Shown here: positions 1 to 8,655 of the stretch, one piece after another
How the letters are laid out: each line of letters opens with the position of its first letter
Numbering within the stretch: position 1 is the first letter of the stretch
Assembly: GCA_036556905.1 (NCBI GenBank)
Contig: DATBIM010000041.1
Coordinates: forward strand, 1-45,778
Reading direction: 5' to 3'
DNA from: 40CM-4-69-5 sp036556905
GTDB taxonomy: Bacteria; Methylomirabilota; Methylomirabilia; Rokubacteriales; CSP1-6
DNA length: 45,778 nt
Position numbers and translations under genes: made by a program
The notes under the pieces: model-generated
Database searches by the model: none
What the model saw: the letters and a program-made list of their open reading frames with translations, nothing else
What the model was told of the DNA's origin: nothing

Positions 1-104
1 GCCAGCGGGAGGGTCGCCTCCTGGATCGGCGTGGTGGTGACGAAGCCCGCTTCGCGGATGCCCCGCATGACCGGCTCGGGCAGGCTGAACGCTTCGAAAT
101 CCAT
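1..104 (-). CDS. DEAD-box RNA helicase, N-terminal fragment (cut by window edge)
   Basis: The reverse strand from 104 is open to the window edge and encodes 34 residues starting MDFEAFSLPEPV. It contains GFVTTTPIQ, with a phenylalanine (residue 6) upstream, followed by LPL. That matches the Q-motif of DEAD-box ATP-dependent RNA helicases (F, spacer, GFxxxTPIQxxxLP), which recognises adenine and controls ATP use. Its ATG overlaps the stop of the upstream TPP-enzyme gene by one base (TGATG), so it is probably translationally coupled as the last gene seen of the minus-strand run. The Walker and DEAD motifs lie outside the window, so the identification rests on the Q-motif alone. Confidence 0.72.
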   Translation of the reverse strand, partial: MDFEAFSLPEPVMRGIREAGFVTTTPIQEATLPL

Positions 105-1744
105 CACACGGGGCAGACGAGCTGGCCCATACGCTCGGCCAGCGTGAAGTTCTCGCGGTAGTCCACCGGCACCTCGAGCAGGCAGGGGCCGCGGCCGGCG
201 AAGGCCGACTCCAGCGCGGGGACCAGCTCGTCGGCGGCTTCCACCCGCGCGCCGCGACAGCCGAAGGCCCGGGCCAGAGCGGGAAAGTCCGGGTTCCCGA
301 AGGCCACGCCGGCCTCGCGGCCGTAGCGATTGAGCTGCTTCCAGCGAATGACGCCGTAGGCGTCGTCGCGGAAGATGACCACGACCACGGCGAGGTCCAG
401 GCGGACGGCCGTCTCCAGCTCCTGCACGTTCATGAGGAACCCACCGTCCCCGACCACGGCCGCGACCCGGCGCTCGGGATGCAGCAGCTTGGCTGCGATC
501 GCGCCGGGTAGCCCGATGCCCATCGCGGCGAAGCCGTTGGAGATGATCACCGTGTTGGGCTCTTCGGCCTGGAACAGCCGGGCCACCCACAGCTTGTGGG
601 CGCCGACGTCGGAGACGACGATGTCATGCGGGGCGAGGACGTTGCGAAGGTCGTGCAGGATACGCTGAGGCTTGAGGGGAAACCCATTGTCAGTTGCGCC
701 CACCTGGAGCTCACTGAGGATCCAGTCGTGGAGCTGGCGGGTCCGGGCGGGATCCCGCCGAGTCGACACGAGATCGGTGAGCAAATCGAGGACCTCCCGG
801 ATGTCCGCGACCACCTCCACCGCCGGCTGGTAGTCCTCGTCCACTTCGGCCGGAGTGAAATCGATGTGCACGATCGTCTTGTTGCGGTCGCCGTTCCACA
901 ACTTGGGCGCAAACTCCACCGGGTCGTAGCCGGCGGCGATGACGAGATCGGCGCGATCGAAGCCGCACGAGACGACGTCCCGCATCTGCAGCCCGATCGT
1001 CCCCAGATGGAGCTCGTGGTTCCAGGGCAGGCACCCCTTGGCCATGAAGGTGTTCGCCACCGGGATCCCGGTGCGGCCGGCAAACTGACGGAGCGCCAGC
1101 GAGGCCTGGCCCCGGAGGACACCGTTGCCGGCGAAGATGAGCGGGTTCCGCGCACGGTCGATCAGTCCGGCGGCCCGACGCAGGGCCTGGCGGTCTGGCG
1201 ACGGCCGCCGCGGCCGCTCGGTCGACAGTGGCGCGGCCGCGCTGGACACCGCCTCGTCGGCGACGTCCTCGGGCAGCTCCAGGTGACAGGCCCCGGGCTT
1301 CTCGGCCTCGGCGACCTTGAAAGCCTTGCGCACCGCTTCCGGGATCACCTCACCGATCTCGAGCCGCGTGTTCCACTTGGTGATGGGCCGGAACATGTCA
1401 ACGACGTTGACGTACTGATGCGACTCCTTGTGGATGCGATCGCGGCCAGCCTGGCCGGTGATGGCCACCACGGGCGCCCGATCCAGGTTGGCGTCGCCGA
1501 CGCCGGTCGTGAGGTTGGTCGCGCCCGGCCCCAGCGTGCCCAGGCACACGCCGGCCCGGCCGCTGAGGCGGCCCCACACGTCGGCCATGAAAGCGGCGCC
1601 CTGCTCGTGGCGGCAGGTCACGAAGCGGATGTCGGCCCCGCCCAGGGCGTCCATGAAGGCCAGAGTCTCTTCGCCGGGCACGCCGAAGATGACGTCGACG
1701 CCCTCGTTCTTGAGGCAGTGCACGAGCAGCTCGGCGCCGTTCAT
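104..1744 (-). CDS. Acetolactate-synthase-like thiamine-diphosphate enzyme
   Basis: A 546-aa member of the acetolactate synthase/pyruvate oxidase family, which condenses or decarboxylates 2-oxo acids on thiamine diphosphate. The N-terminal PYR domain has GVPGEE and the catalytic glutamate in RHEQGAAF (E47). A central FAD/nucleotide-binding-like domain has PLIFAGNGV. The C-terminal PP domain has GDGG at about 432 and ends in DDAYGVIRWKQ, close to catabolic AlsS. The place where an Asn usually follows the GDG motif reads RDD. ATG at 1744 is chosen because MNGAELLVHCL is the usual family start; a GTG at 1765 adds seven residues. A strong hairpin sits 3 nt before the ATG. No small regulatory subunit (ilvN) is adjacent, so a catabolic or other 2-oxo-acid role is as likely as valine/isoleucine synthesis. 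Confidence 0.85.
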   Translation of the reverse strand: MNGAELLVHCLKNEGVDVIFGVPGEETLAFMDALGGADIRFVTCRHEQGAAFMADVWGRLSGRAGVCLGTLGPGATNLTTGVGDANLDRAPVVAITGQAGRDRIHKESHQYVNVVDMFRPITKWNTRLEIGEVIPEAVRKAFKVAEAEKPGACHLELPEDVADEAVSSAAAPLSTERPRRPSPDRQALRRAAGLIDRARNPLIFAGNGVLRGQASLALRQFAGRTGIPVANTFMAKGCLPWNHELHLGTIGLQMRDVVSCGFDRADLVIAAGYDPVEFAPKLWNGDRNKTIVHIDFTPAEVDEDYQPAVEVVADIREVLDLLTDLVSTRRDPARTRQLHDWILSELQVGATDNGFPLKPQRILHDLRNVLAPHDIVVSDVGAHKLWVARLFQAEEPNTVIISNGFAAMGIGLPGAIAAKLLHPERRVAAVVGDGGFLMNVQELETAVRLDLAVVVVIFRDDAYGVIRWKQLNRYGREAGVAFGNPDFPALARAFGCRGARVEAADELVPALESAFAGRGPCLLEVPVDYRENFTLAERMGQLVCPV

Positions 1745-1747
1745 AAG

Positions 1748-1836
1748 TCGGAGGGGGCGACGCACAGGCGCGCCCCTTGGGGCGCGACGGCCCCCTCCGA
1801 GGCCTCCCCCAGGATTGGCGCCGGCAAAGCCGGCGC
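1748..1836 (-). repeat. Composite REP-like hairpin element, copy 1
   Basis: The gap between tatC and the TPP-enzyme gene is filled by nested inverted repeats. An 11-bp perfect outer stem pairs 1748-1758 with 1790-1800 (TCGGAGGGGGC/GCCCCCTCCGA). An 8-bp inner stem pairs 1769-1776 with 1779-1786 (CGCGCCCC/GGGGCGCG). A separate 8-bp stem pairs 1818-1825 with 1829-1836 (GCGCCGGC/GCCGGCGC, loop AAA). Read on the minus strand, the segment GGCGCCAATCCT, then GGGAGG, then GGAGGGGGCCG is closely matched at 31785-31832. There is no T-tract, so this is not a standard intrinsic terminator. It ends 3 nt before the downstream ATG. Confidence 0.75.
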
Positions 1837-1850
1837 TCGAACAAGGTCGA

Positions 1851-2606
1851 TCACGCGACAGTCTCCCCGACCACGGGCGCGGGCTTGGCGCGGCGGGCGA
1901 AGATGCGGGCGGAGATGATCCCGATCTCGTAGAGCAGGATGAGGGGGCCGGCCATCAGCATCTGATTGAAGGCGTCCGGGGTGGGCGTGAGGATGGCCGA
2001 GGTCACGAACGCTCCCAGGACGGCGTACTTGCGATTCTTGGCCAACGCCTTGGGCGTCACCAGCCCCAGGCGGGCGGCCAGCGTGATGGCCAGCGGAAGC
2101 TCGAAGACGAGGGCGAAGGCCAGCGTGAATTTCAGCAAGAAATCGATGTAGCTGCCGATGGAGATCATCGGCGTGAGCCCGGGCCGGCTGAACGACAACA
2201 GGAAGCTGATGGCGTAGGGCGTCACCACTTTCAGCGAGAACGCTCCCCCGCCCACGAAGAGCAGCGAGCCGATGATGACGAAGGGCGCGGCGTATTTCTT
2301 TTCGTGGGCGAAGAGCCCGGGGGCGACGAAGGCCCACACCTGCCAGAGGATGGCCGGGGAAGCCAGGAAGAGTCCGGTGAGGAGCGCGACCTTCATCTGG
2401 ACCCAGAAGGCTTCGGTGACGGCCAGGAAGACGAGCGTGTTGCCCGTCGCCTGGATGGGCTGGGCCAGCCAGTCCACGATGCGCTGGCTCAGGGGAAAGG
2501 TGACGACGAGGCCGACGAGGAGGGCGATGAGGCTGCGCACGATGCGAGTGCGGAGCTCCCCGAGATGCTCCATGAAGGACATCTTGTCGTTCACGGCCCG
2601 ACTCAT
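1851..2606 (-). CDS. tatC: Sec-independent protein translocase TatC
   Basis: A 251-aa polytopic inner-membrane protein, the receptor subunit of the twin-arginine translocase that recognises RR signal peptides and exports folded proteins. The start MSRAVNDKMSFMEHLGELRTR contains the conserved MxFxEHLxELR cytoplasmic motif, and hydrophobic segments follow through the length. Near the C-terminus, AILTPTPDAFNQ and GPLILLYEIGI match the TatC signature. ATG 2606 lies 5 nt after the thiD stop; a longer reading frame to 2840 overlaps thiD and lacks family similarity. No tatA/tatB is adjacent. Several proteins in this window carry twin-arginine signals (at 7651, 12947 and 45684), so the pathway is clearly in use. 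The hydrophilic C-terminus ends in KPAPVVGETVA. Confidence 0.95.
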   Translation of the reverse strand: MSRAVNDKMSFMEHLGELRTRIVRSLIALLVGLVVTFPLSQRIVDWLAQPIQATGNTLVFLAVTEAFWVQMKVALLTGLFLASPAILWQVWAFVAPGLFAHEKKYAAPFVIIGSLLFVGGGAFSLKVVTPYAISFLLSFSRPGLTPMISIGSYIDFLLKFTLAFALVFELPLAITLAARLGLVTPKALAKNRKYAVLGAFVTSAILTPTPDAFNQMLMAGPLILLYEIGIISARIFARRAKPAPVVGETVA

Positions 2607-2611
2607 CGCCG

Positions 2612-3400
2612 CTACCAGCGCTCCACGAAGTGGCGCAGGGCGCCCACGCCGCGACCGACCGGGAAGCCCTCGCGGATCGCCGCGGTGACGTAGGCCTTGG
2701 CCGCGCCGACCGCCGCCTCCAGCGTCCGCCCCTGGGCCAGGCCGGCGGCGATAGCCGAGGAGAATGTGCACCCGGTCCCGTGGGTGTTGGGAGAGTCGAG
2801 CCGGGGGCCAGGGAAGCGGAGCAGCGCACGACCGTCCCACAGGATGTCCGTCGCCGAATCCTTGAGGTGACCCCCCTTCACCAGCGCGGTGTGAGCGCCC
2901 CCGGCGACGATGCGCCGCGCCGCCTCCACCATGTCGGCTTCGGTGTGGACCGGCATGTCGGCCAGCACCGCCGCTTCGTGGAGGTTGGGGGTGACCACCG
3001 CGGCCAGCGGCAGCATCTCCTTGATCAGGGCCGACCGGGCGTCGGGCTGGAGCAGGGGATCGCCCGACTTGGCGATCATGACGGGATCGAGCACGACGCG
3101 CTCCTGGCGGTGAGCCCGCAGGCGTTCGGCCACCGCCGCGATGATGGGCGCCGTCGACAGCATCCCGATCTTCACCGCGTCGGTTCCGAAATCGCCCAGC
3201 ACGGAGTCGATCTGCTGGGCCACGAAGGCGGGGGGCAAATTGAACACGCCCTGCACGCCCAGCGAGTTTTGCGCCGTCACCGCCGTCAGCACGGACATGC
3301 CGAACACGCGGAAGGCCGAGAACGTCTTGAGGTCCGCCTGAATGCCGGCCCCGCCGCCCGAGTCCGAGCCGGCGATGGTCAGCGCCTTGGGAACGCGCAT
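2612..3400 (-). CDS. thiD: Hydroxymethylpyrimidine/phosphomethylpyrimidine kinase ThiD
   Basis: A 262-aa ribokinase-fold kinase of thiamine biosynthesis. It phosphorylates 4-amino-5-hydroxymethyl-2-methylpyrimidine and then its monophosphate to give HMP-PP for thiamine phosphate synthase. The start MRVPKALTIAGSDSGGGAGIQADLKT is the family hallmark. VLDPVMIAKSGDPLL and the anion-hole/catalytic motif HGTGCTFSSAIAAGLA are present. ATG 3400 is supported by this conserved N-terminus and by a candidate promoter (TTGTCG-N17-TATACT) ending 7 nt upstream; a longer frame to 3436 adds twelve unsupported residues. The gene lies 48 nt after rsmI and 5 nt before tatC. No other thi genes are nearby. Its neighbour, the acetolactate-synthase-like enzyme, uses thiamine diphosphate, which may be coincidence. 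Confidence 0.94.
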   Translation of the reverse strand: MRVPKALTIAGSDSGGGAGIQADLKTFSAFRVFGMSVLTAVTAQNSLGVQGVFNLPPAFVAQQIDSVLGDFGTDAVKIGMLSTAPIIAAVAERLRAHRQERVVLDPVMIAKSGDPLLQPDARSALIKEMLPLAAVVTPNLHEAAVLADMPVHTEADMVEAARRIVAGGAHTALVKGGHLKDSATDILWDGRALLRFPGPRLDSPNTHGTGCTFSSAIAAGLAQGRTLEAAVGAAKAYVTAAIREGFPVGRGVGALRHFVERW

Positions 3401-3407
3401 CGCTCGA

Positions 3408-3436
3408 AGTATACGCGCCGGGTGAGGCCTCGACAA
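3408..3436 (-). promoter_or_regulatory. Candidate leaderless promoter of thiD
   Basis: On the minus strand, TTGTCG (3431-3436), a 17-nt spacer and TATACT (3408-3413) are followed by 7 nt and then ATG. With normal -10 to start-site spacing, transcription would begin at or next to the start codon, so thiD could be read from a leaderless transcript as well as from the upstream operon. Confidence 0.5.
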
Positions 3437-4122
3437 ACGGCGGCCGTCTCAGCGGGCGGGAATCACCAGGGTGAACTCGCCGCGGACCGCGCCCGCACGC
3501 AACCGCGCCAGATGCGCCGCGGGCGTGGCGCTCACCACCTCCTCGAACTGCTTGGTCAGCTCCCGCGCCACCACGATCTCCCGCTCGCCGAAGACCTCGG
3601 CAATCGCCTCCAGGGTGGCCAGGATGCGGTGCGGAGACTCGTAGAGCACGATCGTCGTCGCCCAGGCCTGCAGGGCCAGGAGCCGGGCGCGGCGCCGCCC
3701 GGCCTTGATCGGCAGAAAACCCTCGAAGTGGAAGCGGTCGGCGGGAACGCCGGCCGCGCTCAGCGCCGCCACCACCGCCGCCGCCCCCGGCACCGGCACC
3801 ACCGCGATCCCGGCCGCCCGGGCCTCGGAAACCAGGAGGGCGCCGGGGTCGGACACGCCAGGCGTGCCGGCGTCGGTCACCAGCGCCACCGACTGCTGCT
3901 CGTGCAGGCGTCGCAGCAGCTCCCGCCCGCGGGCGACCTTGTTACCCTCGAAGTAGGAGATGGTCGGCGTGTGGATGTCGAAGTGGCTCAGCAGCGCGCG
4001 GGTCCGGCGCGTGTCCTCGCAGGCGATCAGATCCACCTCTTTGAGGATGCGGAGGGCGCGCAGGGTGATGTCTTCGAGATTGCCGATCGGAGTGGCGACG
4101 ACGAAGAGGGTGCCGCTCAGGC

Positions 4123-5370
<1,248 letters not shown>

Positions 5371-5400
5371 GTCGTCGCCAGGCGCCGGCCCGAACCGGCC

Positions 5401-6036
5401 CTACTTCTGGGCCTGGGCGGTCAGCGCTGCCTGCTCGCTGACCGCGCGGGTCGTCGGCTTGGAGGAGATCACCTCGTCAACGAGTCTATAGTCCTTGGCC
5501 TGCTCGGCCGTCATGAAAAAGTCCCGATCGGTGTCCCGCTCGATCCGCTCCATCGATTGCCCGGTGTGGTGGACGAGGATCCGGTTGATCTCCTCCCGCA
5601 TGCGGAGGATCTCGCGGGCCTGGATGTCGATGTCGGTGGCCTGTCCCTGCACACCACCCAGCGGCTGGTGGATCATGATCCGCGCGTGGGGGAGCGCGAA
5701 GCGCTTGCCCCGGGCGCCGGCCGTCAGCAACAGGGCGCCCATGGAGGCGGCCTGCCCCATGCAGATGGTGGCGATCGCCGGCTTCACGTACTGCATGGTG
5801 TCGTAGATGGCCATCCCGGCCGTCACCGACCCCCCCGGGGAGTTGATATAGAGGTAGATGTCCTTGTCCGGGTCCTCGGCCTCGAGAAAGAGCATCTGGG
5901 CGATGACCAGGTTGGCCAGCTCGTCCTCGATGAACGTGGGCAGGAAGATGATCCGCTCCTTGAGCAGCCGCGAGAAGATGTCGAAGGCACGCTCGCCGCG
6001 CGGGGTCTGCTCGACCACCATGGGCACCAGAGCCAT
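5401..6036 (-). CDS. clpP: ATP-dependent Clp protease proteolytic subunit ClpP
   Basis: A 211-aa serine peptidase that forms the double-heptamer degradation chamber used by ClpX. The catalytic triad is intact: S98 in GQAASMGA, H123 in MIHQPLGG, and D172 in DTDRDFFM. YINSPGGSVTAGMAIYD is the substrate-binding strand region. ATG 6036 is chosen because MALVPMVVEQTPRGERAFDI is the conserved family N-terminus and AAGGAG lies 7 nt upstream; a frame to 6096 overlaps the end of tig. The gene sits between tig and clpX. A second clpP paralogue is not present in the window. Confidence 0.97.
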   Translation of the reverse strand: MALVPMVVEQTPRGERAFDIFSRLLKERIIFLPTFIEDELANLVIAQMLFLEAEDPDKDIYLYINSPGGSVTAGMAIYDTMQYVKPAIATICMGQAASMGALLLTAGARGKRFALPHARIMIHQPLGGVQGQATDIDIQAREILRMREEINRILVHHTGQSMERIERDTDRDFFMTAEQAKDYRLVDEVISSKPTTRAVSEQAALTAQAQK

Positions 6037-6092
6037 CAGGGTCTCCTTGTCGTCCGGCCGCGCTACCACTCCACGGGCGCCCGGCCGCCAGC

Positions 6093-7361
6093 TCATTCGT
6101 GAATCGTCGCCTGGTTGATGAGAAGGTCCAGGGTCAGGCGCTCCCGGAGGCTCAGGCGGAGCCTCTCCAGATCGCCACTCTTCTCCATCATACGCCGGAC
6201 CGCCGGCGTAGGCCGCTGACTGGCCTGGGCGATCTGATCAACCTCGGCCTCGACGTCGGCCTCGGCGGGGGCCACGCCCTTACGCTCGGCCACGGCTTCC
6301 AGGAGCAAGGCCCGGCGGACGGCCCGCTCGGCCCCCGGCCGCAGCTCACCCATGAGCTTGGGGTAGTCCCAGGGCATGGTGTCGGGATCGACGCCTTGCC
6401 GGCGCAGCCGCTCCCGGGCGTGCTCGACCTGATGGGCCACTTGCCGCACGATCATCGACTCGGGCACGGCGAACGGGTGGGCCGCCAGCAGGGCGTCGAG
6501 GATCTTCTCCTCGAGCGCGTGGCGATCCTCGGCCGCCCGGCGCGCCTCCAGCTGCCGAAGCACCTCGGCGCGCAGGGCCTCCAGGGTCTCGAATTGTCCC
6601 GCCGACTTGGCCAGGTCGTCGTTCAGCTCGGGGAGCACCTTCTCCTTGACCTCGACGACCTTGACGGCGGCGGTGCCCGGCTTCCCCCGTAGCGCTTCCT
6701 GGCGGTGGTCGTCGGGGAGCCGGAAGCTCACGGTGCGCTCCTCGCCCGCTCTCATGCCGGCGACCGCCTGGTCGATTTCGGGAAGCACCGAGCCGTCGCC
6801 GAGAATGAACGTGTAGCCGCTCTGCTGCGACGGCGCCTGCCCCTCGACACTCAGGGTGTAGTCCATCAGGACGAGATCACCAGGGGCCGCGGTCCGCTCC
6901 ACGCTCACGAATTGGGCGTGTCGCTCCCGAATGCGCTCGACGGCCTCCTCGACTTCGGCCCCGGTCACCGGGCGCGGCGCGTGCTGAACATCGAGGCGCT
7001 TGTCGGCGTCGAGCTCGATGGGGGGCTTGACCTCCACCACCGCCACGAAGGACAGCGGGGCGTTCTCCTCCAGGCGGACATCCTGGAGATCCGGCTCATC
7101 GACGGGCTCCAGACGCGCTTCCGACAGGGCCTGCTGGTAGACGTCGGGGATCAGGTGCTGGGCCACTTCGCGACGCACGTCGTCGGCAAAGTGCGCCTTG
7201 ACGAGCGAGCGGGGCACGTGGCCGGGGCGGAAGCCCGGCAGCCGGGCCTGCTTCTGGACCCGGCCGTAGGCCCGCTCCCATTCCCGTTGCACGAGATCGA
7301 CCGGCGCTTCCACCGCCAGCCGTCGCTTGCAGCCCTCCAGCGTTTCGACCGCGACCTTCAT
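6093..7361 (-). CDS. tig: Trigger factor (ribosome-associated chaperone)
   Basis: A 422-aa chaperone that binds nascent chains at the ribosomal exit tunnel, with peptidyl-prolyl isomerase activity. The N-terminal ribosome-binding domain carries the signature-like GFRPGHVPRSLVKAHF. A central FKBP-type domain spans about 150-240 (GDLVLMDYTLSVEG, FRLPDD). A long helical C-terminal domain follows, rich in Arg, Glu and Ala. It is first in the tig-clpP-clpX operon, 56 nt before clpP. A TATAAT -10 box (7394-7399, minus) lies upstream, and GGAGAG is placed close to the ATG. tRNA-Leu is encoded on the same strand 79 nt upstream. Confidence 0.95.
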   Translation of the reverse strand: MKVAVETLEGCKRRLAVEAPVDLVQREWERAYGRVQKQARLPGFRPGHVPRSLVKAHFADDVRREVAQHLIPDVYQQALSEARLEPVDEPDLQDVRLEENAPLSFVAVVEVKPPIELDADKRLDVQHAPRPVTGAEVEEAVERIRERHAQFVSVERTAAPGDLVLMDYTLSVEGQAPSQQSGYTFILGDGSVLPEIDQAVAGMRAGEERTVSFRLPDDHRQEALRGKPGTAAVKVVEVKEKVLPELNDDLAKSAGQFETLEALRAEVLRQLEARRAAEDRHALEEKILDALLAAHPFAVPESMIVRQVAHQVEHARERLRRQGVDPDTMPWDYPKLMGELRPGAERAVRRALLLEAVAERKGVAPAEADVEAEVDQIAQASQRPTPAVRRMMEKSGDLERLRLSLRERLTLDLLINQATIHE

Positions 7362-7393
7362 GGACTCTCCATGGGGGGTGTGAGACCAGCCGG

Positions 7394-7424
7394 ATTATAC
7401 GCAACCCGGAGGGAAAACGGTCAC
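7394..7424 (-). promoter_or_regulatory. Promoter of tig-clpP-clpX
   Basis: A perfect TATAAT (7394-7399, minus strand) with a partial -35 GTGACC (7419-7424) at a 19-nt spacing lies between tRNA-Leu and tig. The predicted start near 7387 leaves a leader of about 25 nt that contains GGAGAG before the tig ATG, so this is an ordinary leadered promoter. Confidence 0.6.
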
Positions 7425-7440
7425 GCGTTCACGACGGCGT

Positions 7441-7527
7441 TGGTGCGAGAGGGGGGAGTCGAACCCCCAAGGGCTTTCACCCACTGGATCCTAAGTCCAG
7501 CGCGTCTGCCAGTTTCGCCACTCTCGC
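7441..7527 (-). tRNA. tRNA-Leu (anticodon UAG)
   Basis: The minus strand folds into a complete class II tRNA. The acceptor stem is GCGAGAG/CTCTCGC, with an A discriminator and encoded CCA (7441-7443). The anticodon arm is CTGGA-CTTAGGA-TCCAG, giving anticodon TAG. The long variable arm pairs GGG with CCC, as expected for leucine tRNAs. The T-arm is GGGGG-TTCGACT-CCCCC. It reads CUA codons. It is encoded just upstream of tig and may be co-oriented with it, although tig has its own promoter. Confidence 0.97.
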
Positions 7528-7650
7528 ATTCCGCCCATCGGGCCTGTACAGTATGCCCGTTGCCAGCGCGGTGTGGGAAGTGGGCTGATGCCCTGACGGG
7601 CACGGACACGCGGACTCGCCCGACCGGCCTCTCCGAACAGGAGCGAACCC

Positions 7651-8655
7651 ATGCGCTGTACTCGCCGCGACTTCGTCAGAGGGCTCACACTCGTCGGGAC
7701 GGCCGGTCTGCTCGGTAGCCGACCGGAGAACGCGGCCGCCGAGCCCCCGCCCGAGACGACGCGCATCCGGCTGGTGCAAACCCCCAGCATGTGCCAGGCG
7801 CCGCAGTACGTGGCCGAAGAGCTCCTGCGCGGCGAGGGATTCACCGAGGTGGTCTACCTCAAGAAGCCGGGGCCCCAGGACATCGCCGAAGCCATCGCCA
7901 CCGGGGAGGTCGATCTCAACCTCCACTTCTCGGCGCGCCTCATCGTGCAGCTGGATCGTGGCAACCCCATCATCATCCTGGCCGGGGTGCATCCCGGGTG
8001 CTACGAGCTGTTCACGGCCCAGCCGCTCCGCACGCTGCGGGAGCTGAAGGGAAAGACCATCGCCATCCGCGCCGTCGAGGGGCCGGAGCACGTCTTTCTC
8101 TCCAGCATGCTGGCCTACGTGGGCCTCAATCCTGGCAAGGACGTGCTGTGGGTCACCCACCCCACGGCCACGTCGATCGAGCTGCTCCGCCAGGGGAAGA
8201 TCGATGCCTTCATGGGCTTCCCGCCGGACCCCCAGGAGCTGCGCGCCCGCCAGATCGGTCACGTCCTCGTCAACAGCACGATCGACCGCCCGTGGTCACA
8301 GTACTTCTGCTGCATGGTGGCCGCCAACCGGGAGTTCGTTCAGAAGCATCCAGTGGCCACCAAGCGCGCGCTGCGCGCCATCATGAAAGGAACGGATGTG
8401 TGCGCGGTCGAGCCCGATCGGGCCTCCCGGCTGCTGGTCGACAGCGGCCGCACCAAGCAGTACGACCTCATGCGGCAGGTCCTCAAAGAGATTCCCTACA
8501 ATCGGTGGCGCGACTTCAACCCCGAGGACACCATCCGCTTCTACGCGCTGCGACTGCACGAAGCGGGGATGATCAAGTCGAGCCCGCAGAAGATCATCGC
8601 CCAGGGCACGGACTGGCGGTTCCTCAACGAGCTGAAGAGGGAGCTGAAGGGATAG
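7651..8655 (+). CDS. Tat-exported NitT/TauT-type ABC substrate-binding protein
   Basis: A 334-aa periplasmic binding protein of the NMT1/TauA/SsuA-like family. These usually bind nitrate, sulfonates, aromatic acids or pyrimidine precursors; the ligand here cannot be told. The N-terminus MRCTRRDFVRGLTLVGTAGLL carries a twin-arginine signal (RRDF) followed by a hydrophobic stretch. LVQTPSMCQAPQYVAEELL, AIATGEVDLNLHF and LRELKGKTIAIRA are typical of the fold. CAGGAG lies 9 nt before ATG 7651. No permease or ATPase is adjacent, so it is an orphan. Its last codons overlap the likely start of the transketolase gene. The closely spaced cysteines CC in SQYFCCMVAANREF recur in related binding proteins. 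Confidence 0.82.
   Translation: MRCTRRDFVRGLTLVGTAGLLGSRPENAAAEPPPETTRIRLVQTPSMCQAPQYVAEELLRGEGFTEVVYLKKPGPQDIAEAIATGEVDLNLHFSARLIVQLDRGNPIIILAGVHPGCYELFTAQPLRTLRELKGKTIAIRAVEGPEHVFLSSMLAYVGLNPGKDVLWVTHPTATSIELLRQGKIDAFMGFPPDPQELRARQIGHVLVNSTIDRPWSQYFCCMVAANREFVQKHPVATKRALRAIMKGTDVCAVEPDRASRLLVDSGRTKQYDLMRQVLKEIPYNRWRDFNPEDTIRFYALRLHEAGMIKSSPQKIIAQGTDWRFLNELKRELKG

Noticed and set aside
1748..1836. Intrinsic terminator after tatC
   Set aside because: The stems are strong but there is no T-tract on the minus strand, and the next co-directional ATG follows 3 nt later. It was kept as a repeat instead.
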